The translations under genes and the position numbers were made by a program. Below, piece after piece: positions 40,866 to 47,051 of a stretch of 47,051 bases of DNA. This DNA is from an uncultured Collinsella sp. (GTDB taxonomy: Bacteria > Actinomycetota > Coriobacteriia > Coriobacteriales > Coriobacteriaceae), in assembly GCA_934654585.1 (NCBI GenBank), contig CAKUGF010000016.1, positions 1 through 47,051 on the forward strand. The letters run 5' to 3'. The stretch's first letter is position 1; each line of letters begins with the position of its first letter. Below the pieces are notes generated by a model that ran no database searches, was not told the origin of the DNA, and worked only from the letters and a program-made list of their open reading frames with translations.

Positions 40866-42053
40866 ATGTTCAACACCATCATCATCACGCTCAAGACGCT
40901 GCTGCGTCGGCCGAGCACCTGGGTTTGGGGCGCGGTCTTTCCCGTTGCGCTTTCCACGATGTTCATGTTTATGTTTGCGAACCTGAGCTCCGACGGCAAG
41001 GTCGACCCGGTGCCGGTTGCCGTCGTCGCCGACGAAGCCTGGGACGCGTCGACCTTTAAGGACGTGGCGACATCGCTTGCCGAGGAGGGCGACGATCAGC
41101 TGCTCGAGATCCACGAATGCGACGACGCTGCCGCCGCAAACCACGCGCTCAAGGCCGGCGAGGTCGCGGGCATCTATACGGTCGACGCCGAAGGCACGCC
41201 CAAGCTCACGCTGCTTTCGAGTTATGACAGCTCGCGTGCGTCATCGGTGCTCACCGATCGCAGCATCCTGGAGACGGTGGCAAGCTCCTATACGCAAAAT
41301 GCCGAGCTTATGGCCCAGATTGCCCAAGACGACCCAGCGGCGCTTGCTGACCCGGAGGCGGTTGCCCGCGCCCTGTCGCTCGAGGGCGGAACCCGTCGCG
41401 TGAGCCTGACGCGCACCACGCCCGACGGCACGACCATCTACTACTACGCGCTCTTTGGCCTGGTCGCGATGATGTCTGCCGAGTTTGCCGCTCTGAGCGT
41501 CGTCGACTTGCAGCCCAATCTGTCGGGCCTTGGCGCACGCCGCTGCGCGGGCGGCCTTTCCAAGACGGCGTCGCTGGCCGGCATCTTTATCGGCTCGTGG
41601 CTTGTCTCCTTTGCCTCGATGGCGGTTGCGATTGGCTATGTGCACCTGGTCGTCGGCGTCGACTTTGGCGGGCGCGAGGGGCTCTGCCTGGTGGGCGGCG
41701 CTGCCTCCGCACTTGCCGCCACGGGCCTGGGGCTCTTTGTGGGCACGCTGCCCGTTAAGGGCGGCAAGGCGTCCAAGTCGGGCATTCTCACGGGCTTCGC
41801 CACCACGTGCGCCCTGTTCGCCGGCCTTTACGGCGAGCCGGCGATGGCGCTTGCCGACGACGTCGCCCGCGCCTGCCCGGCCGAGTGCTGGCTCAATCCT
41901 GTCAAGCTCATCTGCGACATGTTCAACCGCCTGTATTTCTTTGAGGACCTGAGTCCCTTCGCCGCTCGCGCGGGCGCGCTTGTCCTGATGACCTTGGTGT
42001 TTGTCGCTGCCGCCACGCTGATCTTTGGAAGGAGCCGCTATGAGCACCTTTAA
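40866..42053 (+). CDS. ABC-2 type transporter permease (first)
   Basis: A 395-residue membrane protein: an N-terminal helix (WVWGAVFPVALSTMFMFMFANL), an extracellular domain of about 190 residues, then five or so helices in the C-terminal half (YYALFGLVAMMSAEFAALSVV onward). This is the ABC-2 permease layout used for export of drugs, peptides or lipids. Its end overlaps the next permease by 14 bases, so they are coupled and probably form a heterodimer. It follows the interrupted ATPase by nine bases with GGGGGCGG as ribosome site. Confidence 0.88.
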   Translation: MFNTIIITLKTLLRRPSTWVWGAVFPVALSTMFMFMFANLSSDGKVDPVPVAVVADEAWDASTFKDVATSLAEEGDDQLLEIHECDDAAAANHALKAGEVAGIYTVDAEGTPKLTLLSSYDSSRASSVLTDRSILETVASSYTQNAELMAQIAQDDPAALADPEAVARALSLEGGTRRVSLTRTTPDGTTIYYYALFGLVAMMSAEFAALSVVDLQPNLSGLGARRCAGGLSKTASLAGIFIGSWLVSFASMAVAIGYVHLVVGVDFGGREGLCLVGGAASALAATGLGLFVGTLPVKGGKASKSGILTGFATTCALFAGLYGEPAMALADDVARACPAECWLNPVKLICDMFNRLYFFEDLSPFAARAGALVLMTLVFVAAATLIFGRSRYEHL

Positions 42054-43245
42054 GACTGCGCTTCGCATGGCGCTGGCGCACCCGTTCTACCTGCTCATCT
42101 ATACGGTGTTCATCTCGCTCATGGGCGTGTTTATCGCGGCGTCGGTGAGCTGGAACTCGTCGCAGCTCACCGAATACAAGCCCTACGACGCCAACGTGAT
42201 CGTGGTCGATCGCGACAGCAGCGACCTCTCGCGGGCGCTCACCAAGCACCTGGGGTCGCGCTTTGACCTGGTCACAGGCGTCGGCGACGACACGTACGAT
42301 CTTGCGGACGCGCTCTCCAAGAGCAACAGCGCCAAGGGCAGCGCCGACTGCGTGTTCTTTATCCCGGAGGGGTTTGAGGACGACCTGATCGCGGCGGCCC
42401 GTGCGGGGGAGACCCTGCCCAAGCTTGACGTGACGTACGGCTCCGGCACCATGGCGGCGGCGCTTTCGTCTGCCGAGGCCTCGCGCTGGATCTCGCTCGC
42501 GGGCGCTGCGGCGGCACTTGAGCCCGCTGCCTCCGACGGCGACGTCGCCAAGGCCGCCGAGCGCGCCGCCGCCAAGCGCACCGAGGTCCAGATCGAGCAG
42601 GTCAAAGTCGATTCGACTGCCGCCGCCACGCTCGAGTCGTATTTCAACTTTGGCGCGTATGCGATCATCTCGTCGGTCATCGTGTCGGTGGGCCTGGTGT
42701 TCTCGGGCATGAACGAGCCCGAGCGCGTGCGCCGCATGGATGCCGGTCCGGTCTCCGAGCGTCAGCGCTCGCTCTCTGTGTTTGCCGCTGCCGCGGTGCT
42801 CACCGTCTGCATCTGGCTCGTGTCGAGCATGATGGGCGTCGTGGGCTTTGCCGGCGCGGTTGCCGAGGTCGGCGTGGGCCGCGTGTGCCTGGCGCTGGCG
42901 GCAACGTTTGCCCTGGCGTGCACGCCCCTGGCCGTTGGCTTTACGCTGTCGAGCTTGGGTGCGCGCGAGGAGCTGCTCAACGGCGTGGGCAATCTACTCG
43001 GCATGCTCATGACGTTTTTGGGCGGTGCCTGGATGCCGCTGTCGCTCATGGGTTCGGCCGTGCAGACCGTGGCACACTTTGTGCCGACGTATTGGGTGAA
43101 CGACGCGATCGGCAAGGCACTCGCCGCGGACCTGACGTCTGCCGTGCTGGGCGACATCGCCTGCGACCTGGGCGTCACCGTGCTCTTCGCCGCCGCCATC
43201 GCCGCCGTAGGCCTAGCCCTCACGCACGCCAAATCCCGAGCCTAG
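42040..43245 (+). CDS. ABC-2 type transporter permease (second)
   Basis: A 401-residue protein with the same layout as its neighbour: a first helix FYLLIYTVFISLMGVFIAASV, a large outside domain and C-terminal helices (YAIISSVIVSVGLVFSGM, LSVFAAAAVLTVCIWLVSSMM and others). ATG 42040 follows GGAAGGAG. The last gene of the exporter operon; a 28-bp hairpin of the GGGGACAG repeat family follows 20 bases after its stop. Confidence 0.88.
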   Translation: MSTFKTALRMALAHPFYLLIYTVFISLMGVFIAASVSWNSSQLTEYKPYDANVIVVDRDSSDLSRALTKHLGSRFDLVTGVGDDTYDLADALSKSNSAKGSADCVFFIPEGFEDDLIAAARAGETLPKLDVTYGSGTMAAALSSAEASRWISLAGAAAALEPAASDGDVAKAAERAAAKRTEVQIEQVKVDSTAAATLESYFNFGAYAIISSVIVSVGLVFSGMNEPERVRRMDAGPVSERQRSLSVFAAAAVLTVCIWLVSSMMGVVGFAGAVAEVGVGRVCLALAATFALACTPLAVGFTLSSLGAREELLNGVGNLLGMLMTFLGGAWMPLSLMGSAVQTVAHFVPTYWVNDAIGKALAADLTSAVLGDIACDLGVTVLFAAAIAAVGLALTHAKSRA

Positions 43246-43265
43246 CCGCCTAGCCATCGGGTACT

Positions 43266-43328
43266 CATTGGGGACAGACTTAAATGACTAGTCCTTAAAC
43301 GACTAGTCATTTAAGTCTGTCCCCAATG
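43266..43328. repeat. Perfect 28-bp hairpin of the GGGGACAG repeat family
   Basis: The arms 43266-43293 and 43301-43328 are exact complements around a 7-base loop. The outer part is CATTGGGGACAGACTTAA and the inner part ATGACTAGTC. The same words recur at 46792-46990. It resembles REP elements moved by RAYT transposases, but no such transposase is in the window. Confidence 0.85.
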
Positions 43329-43392
43329 ACTAGTTTGAAAAATAGTTCGCCTGGGTTTACTATTACCCTAGAAAAGTAGCAGAAGGCTAACA

Positions 43393-44118
43393 ATGGGGGA
43401 TAGTATGGCGACGAAACAGGCCTACGTCCAGGTTAAGGACCTCAAAAAACACTACGGCGACGGCGATGCGCGTCTGACGGTGCTCGACGGCATCGACACG
43501 TCCATCAACCGCGGCGAGATCTGTGTCATGCTGGGGCCTTCGGGCTCGGGCAAGTCGACGTTCCTCAATCTCATCGGCGGCCTGGAGGACGCCGACGGCG
43601 GCTCCATCATGGTGGACGGCTGTGACCTGACGACGCTCAAGTCCGCCGACCTGGGCGAGTATCGCCGTCGCGAGCTGGGCTTTGTCTTCCAGTTCTACAA
43701 CCTGGTGCCCGACCTCACCATTAAGGAAAACATCGAGGTCACGGCGCACCTGTCCAAAAACCCGCTCAACGTCGATGACCTGTTGCGCTCACTGGGCCTC
43801 TACGAGCATCGCAACAAGTTCCCGCGCCAGGTCTCGGGTGGTCAGCAGCAGCGCTGCGCCATCGGCCGCGCGCTCGTCAAAAATCCGGGCCTGCTGCTGT
43901 GCGACGAGCCCACGGGCGCACTCGACTACAAGACATCCAAAGAGATCCTGCAGCTCATGGAGGACGTCAACCGCACCTACGGTTGCACCGTCATCATCGT
44001 GACCCACAACGCCGCCATCGCCCACATGGCCAACCGCGTGCTGCGCCTGCGCGACGGCCGCATCGTCGAGGACGAGCTCAACGAGTCGCCCGTCGCGGCC
44101 GCCGAGCTCGATTGGTAG
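43393..44118 (+). CDS. ABC transporter ATPase, MacB/LolD/BceA type
   Basis: A 241-residue ATPase that partners FtsX-type permeases. Walker A GPSGSGKST, the Q-loop GFVFQFYNLVPDLTIKENI, signature VSGGQQQRCAIGRALVKNP, Walker B LLLCDEPTGALD and the switch TVIIVTHNAAIAHMA. AGAAGG lies before ATG 43393; ATG 43405 is an alternative. It starts a separate unit after the hairpin repeat and is followed in eight bases by its permease. Such pairs do mechanotransmission: peptide or lipoprotein handling, or antibiotic resistance. Confidence 0.93.
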   Translation: MGDSMATKQAYVQVKDLKKHYGDGDARLTVLDGIDTSINRGEICVMLGPSGSGKSTFLNLIGGLEDADGGSIMVDGCDLTTLKSADLGEYRRRELGFVFQFYNLVPDLTIKENIEVTAHLSKNPLNVDDLLRSLGLYEHRNKFPRQVSGGQQQRCAIGRALVKNPGLLLCDEPTGALDYKTSKEILQLMEDVNRTYGCTVIIVTHNAAIAHMANRVLRLRDGRIVEDELNESPVAAAELDW

Positions 44119-44126
44119 GCGGCGCC

Positions 44127-46793
44127 ATGTCACCTCTCGCAAAACGACTCCCGCGCGAGCTGCGCCGCAATATCGGCAAGTACTTGGGCATCTTTTTGCT
44201 TATGTGCGGAAGCATCGCCCTTACATCGGGCTTTTTGCTCGCGGCGCATTCCATCGGCTGCCTCATCGACGACATGCGCGATGCGTACACAATCGAGGAC
44301 GGTCGCCTGACCACGGCGTTCGAAGCCACCGACGACCAACTCAACGCCGCCGAGGACGCGGCTGAGGACGTCGGCGGCGTCACGCTCTACAAGAACTTCT
44401 CTATCGACGCCATCATCAAAAAGGCGTCCGGCGATGACGGCACCAAGCGCACTCTGCGCACTTACGCGCACCGTACCAAGGTCGACATCGCGTCCTACTG
44501 CGAAGGCAGGCAGCCCCGCGCGGACGACGAAGTGGCCATCGACCGCGTCTTTGCCACCAACAACGATCTTGCCGTGGGCGATCAGGTCGAGCTCGAGGGC
44601 CGCGCCTACACCGTCTGCGGCATCATGACCCAGCCCGATAGCCAGGCGCTGTTCCTCAACAACTCGGACTTTACGGTGAACACCATCACCTATGGTGTGG
44701 CCGAGGTCACCGACGCCGGATTTGCCGCGCTCGAGGACGCCGGCGGCGCGCCCACCTACACCTACTCCTTTACTTTTAACGACCGCGACCTCTCCACCGC
44801 GGATCGCATCGATGCCGAACAGGATTTGGTCGAGGCGCTGTCGGACGCCGATGCGCGCGTGGACGACCTGACCGACGCCGATTCCAACCAGGGCATTGGC
44901 TATGCGCGCGACGACGTGGACGGCGACTCCATGATGTGGACGACGCTGCTCGACATCATCATCGTGATCATGGCGTTTGTCTTTGTGGTGCTCACCGACG
45001 CCACCATCGAGGAGGAGAGTGCCATCATCGGTACGTTGCTCGCCAGCGGCTATCGCCGTCGCGAGATTGTGCTGCACTACCTCGCGCTTCCCGCCATTGT
45101 GGGCGTGCTCGCGTCGCTGCTGGGCACCGCACTCGGCGTTGCGTTCTTTACCGAGCCCATGCGCAGCCTCTATTACGGCTCGTACAGCCTGCCGCCCTTC
45201 CAGGTGTACTGGAGCTGGGAGATCTTTGTAAAGTGCGCCGTGGTTCCCGCCTCCGCGCTCATCCTCATTACGCTGGTGGGCCTGCTCTGCAAGATGGGAA
45301 AGACGCCGCTGCAGTTCCTTCGTCACGAGGCGGGCGGCAAGTCGGGCACCAAGCGCGGTTTTCAGCTGCCGGAGCGCATGGGTTTCGTCTCTCGCTTCCG
45401 CCTGCGCATTTTCCTGCGCAACCTGGGAAACTTCGCCACGCTCTTCGTGGGCATTGCGTTTGCGTCGCTGTTGCTGCTCTTTGGCTTGGCGATTCTGCCC
45501 ACGATGACCCACTATGCGGACAACCTCGAGACGAGCCTGGTCGTCGAGCATCAGTACACGCTCAAGGCACCGCTGGAGCTTGAAGGCACCGCCGAGGAGC
45601 GCGAGCAGTGGTCGGCGCTCGAGCGCCTGCAGTCGGTGGACGGTGCGCTCCTCACCGCCGCCCAGGATGCGGATGACGAGCTCGATGACGCGGTCGATGC
45701 CGCGCAGGCGGCGGCCAATGCTGCGACCAGCGCTCCGTCTGCCGAGAGCCTGACTGCAGCGCAGGACGCGCTCGCAACGGTTCAGGACAAGAAGGACGCC
45801 CTCTATGCGCGCCTCGACGATCTTGCCGATGCCCTTGGCTGCGACCGTGACGAGACCATCAGTCTGATTGAAAAAGCCTCGAGGGTCGATACCGACAACG
45901 ATGATATTCATCCCGTCAATACGACGGACAATGGTGCGGCGAAGATTGCACAGGCCGAGAAATATGCCGTTTACCAGCTGCAATACGACCGCGGCGACGG
46001 AAATGGGCAGGAGACGATTTCCGTCTACGGCGTCTCGCCCGATTCGCGCTACTGGAAAGACCTCGATGTGAGCGACGGCCGCGTTGTCTTTGGCGGCGGC
46101 CTGTTCGACAAGTTTGGCTGGAGCGAGGGGCAGAAGGTCACGCTCCACGACAAATACGAGGGCAAGGACTATTCGCTGGAGTACGCGGGCAAGGACGCCA
46201 CCTGGGGCTCCAAGTCGGACATGAATATCTACATGAGCATCGACGACTTTAACGAGCTGTTCGGCAACGACGCCGCTTACTTTAACGGCTATGTGAGCGA
46301 CGAGAAGCTCAGCCTCGATGCGCGTTACTTTGCCGGCGACACCACGCCCGACGACATGCGCGCCGTGGGCGACCAATTTATTGGCATGATGAGCGACATG
46401 ATCGGCATGATGGTCGGGCTCGCGGTGTTCATCTTCCTGCTGTTTATGTACCTGCTGACCAAGGCCGTCATCGACCACAGCGCCCGCTCGATCAGCTACA
46501 TGAAGGTCTTTGGCTATCGCGATGGCGAGATCTCGCACCTGTACATCCGCTCGATTACGCTGTGCGTGGCGGCGTCGCTCGTGCTGAGCCTGCCCGTGAT
46601 CATCGGCTCGCTTACGGCCATCTTCCGTTCGATGCTGCTCGCCTATAACGGCAATATTGAGATCTATGTGCCCGCCTGGTCCATGGCGGCGTGTGTCGGC
46701 ATCGGCTTTGCAACCTACCTGGTCGTAGCGCTGCTGCACACGCGCTCCATCAAGCGCGTCCCCCTGGCCGAGGCGCTCAAAGTCCAAGAGTAG
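44127..46793 (+). CDS. FtsX-family ABC transporter permease with large extracellular region
   Basis: An 888-residue membrane protein. The first helix (IFLLMCGSIALTSGFLLA) precedes a MacB-like outside domain of about 250 residues. A three-helix FtsX core (TTLLDIIIVIMAFVFVVL and following) then leads to a second helix (NFATLFVGIAFASLLLLFGLAIL) with another long outside region of about 280 residues that includes an Ala/Asp-rich coiled-coil stretch (AAQDADDELDDAVDAAQAAANA). The second FtsX core is at the C terminus. ATG 44127 is used since the frame upstream lies inside the ATPase gene. It works with the ATPase just upstream. Substrate unknown; the coiled coil hints at periplasm-side or wall-side contacts. 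Confidence 0.9.
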   Translation: MSPLAKRLPRELRRNIGKYLGIFLLMCGSIALTSGFLLAAHSIGCLIDDMRDAYTIEDGRLTTAFEATDDQLNAAEDAAEDVGGVTLYKNFSIDAIIKKASGDDGTKRTLRTYAHRTKVDIASYCEGRQPRADDEVAIDRVFATNNDLAVGDQVELEGRAYTVCGIMTQPDSQALFLNNSDFTVNTITYGVAEVTDAGFAALEDAGGAPTYTYSFTFNDRDLSTADRIDAEQDLVEALSDADARVDDLTDADSNQGIGYARDDVDGDSMMWTTLLDIIIVIMAFVFVVLTDATIEEESAIIGTLLASGYRRREIVLHYLALPAIVGVLASLLGTALGVAFFTEPMRSLYYGSYSLPPFQVYWSWEIFVKCAVVPASALILITLVGLLCKMGKTPLQFLRHEAGGKSGTKRGFQLPERMGFVSRFRLRIFLRNLGNFATLFVGIAFASLLLLFGLAILPTMTHYADNLETSLVVEHQYTLKAPLELEGTAEEREQWSALERLQSVDGALLTAAQDADDELDDAVDAAQAAANAATSAPSAESLTAAQDALATVQDKKDALYARLDDLADALGCDRDETISLIEKASRVDTDNDDIHPVNTTDNGAAKIAQAEKYAVYQLQYDRGDGNGQETISVYGVSPDSRYWKDLDVSDGRVVFGGGLFDKFGWSEGQKVTLHDKYEGKDYSLEYAGKDATWGSKSDMNIYMSIDDFNELFGNDAAYFNGYVSDEKLSLDARYFAGDTTPDDMRAVGDQFIGMMSDMIGMMVGLAVFIFLLFMYLLTKAVIDHSARSISYMKVFGYRDGEISHLYIRSITLCVAASLVLSLPVIIGSLTAIFRSMLLAYNGNIEIYVPAWSMAACVGIGFATYLVVALLHTRSIKRVPLAEALKVQE

Positions 46794-46990
46794 TCATTGG
46801 GGACAGACTTAAACGACCAAGAGTGGTCATTGGGGACAGACTTAAACGACTAGTCATCGGGGACAGTCTTTGCCGATTCGCCGGCTTGCCCGCAGGGTTG
46901 GCAAGGACTGTCCCCAACTGCCGGCAGGAAAGGAACGTCCCTAACTGCCGGGTAGCGAAAGAGTGTCTCTAACGACTAGTCGTTTAAGAA
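46792..46990. repeat. GGGGACAG repeat cluster at the end of the window
   Basis: GTCATTGGGGACAGACTTAA is seen at about 46794 and again at 46826. A third, shorter unit GGGGACAGTC (46859-46868) pairs with GACTGTCCCC (46906-46915) across a 37-base loop. Degenerate units (GGAACGTCCCTAACTGCCG, GAGTGTCTCTAACGACTAGT) follow. The first copy begins right at the permease stop codon. The remainder to 47051 shows no gene. Confidence 0.75.
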
Positions 46991-47051
46991 CGTCCATTAC
47001 AGTCGAGATTGTCAGCCCGGGCCCGTCTCGGGCTACGATTGAGGCGCGCCC

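Noticed and set aside
44130..46787. 885-codon reverse-strand frame across the FtsX permease
   Set aside because: Antisense shadow without motifs; the forward permease has helices and a coupled ATPase.

Overview
The window reads as a chromosome segment of a high-GC anaerobic gut actinobacterium of the class Coriobacteriia, most likely Collinsella or a close relative. This is inferred from gene content: an Ech-type energy-converting hydrogenase, a very large LPxTG adhesin built of pilin-type repeats, a membrane-anchored LuxR regulator beside a small metabolic cassette, and strongly GC-biased third codon positions. Species cannot be fixed from the sequence alone.

Layout. 1-2.2 kb: the end of an ECF transporter (EcfT, then a fused double ATPase carrying a palindrome-bounded in-frame insert). 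2.5-7.4 kb: an amidohydrolase and a MATE transporter that nearly overlap, followed by a membrane LuxR regulator and a small membrane protein. 7.5-14 kb: a solitary ECF S component, exonuclease III, a Sir2 deacylase, a FolP-FolK fusion with a long insert in FolP, a degenerate biotin-ligase-like protein and type III pantothenate kinase. 14.2-20.6 kb: a 6.4-kb integrated element inserted in the 3' end of an initiator tRNA-Met gene. It has 41-bp att repeats, its own replacement tRNA terminator, a tyrosine integrase, an excisionase-like protein, a replication-type protein, a MobC-like protein beside large hairpins (an oriT candidate), an XRE regulator and a membrane-anchored Cys/His-repeat cargo protein. 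No relaxase is visible. 20.7-23.1 kb: an array of three hairpins with an exact 81-bp period, then an Fe-S flavoenzyme of the old-yellow-enzyme/dienoyl-CoA reductase type. 23.5-23.9 kb: a solitary transposase-like helix-turn-helix protein.

24.2-29.9 kb: a five-gene operon for a membrane-bound [NiFe] hydrogenase in which the EchA-like and EchB-like membrane subunits are one polypeptide. The large subunit keeps both CxxC nickel motifs and has no C-terminal processing peptide. 30.3-37.4 kb: a 2344-residue sortase-anchored adhesin with a VWA-like domain and about twelve FctA-type repeats, two of them sharing 177 identical bases. 38.0-46.8 kb: a LiaRS/NarL-type two-component system divergent from an ABC-2 exporter operon whose ATPase has an amber codon just before the LSGG signature, then a second ABC system (MacB-type ATPase plus FtsX-type permease).

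Intergenic spaces carry several short repeat families: A (three ~155-bp copies with 26-bp inverted termini), B (two copies with a central terminator-like hairpin), C (four ~37-bp motifs always next to A or B), and a GGGGACAG family near 43.3 and 46.8 kb. They look like non-autonomous palindromic elements, some of which may now serve as terminators. No single locus is clearly a wholly new system. The best candidates for new biology are the modular repeat families, the 81-bp hairpin array, the in-frame palindromic insert in the ECF ATPase, and the relaxase-less tRNA-fMet element with its Cys/His-repeat protein.
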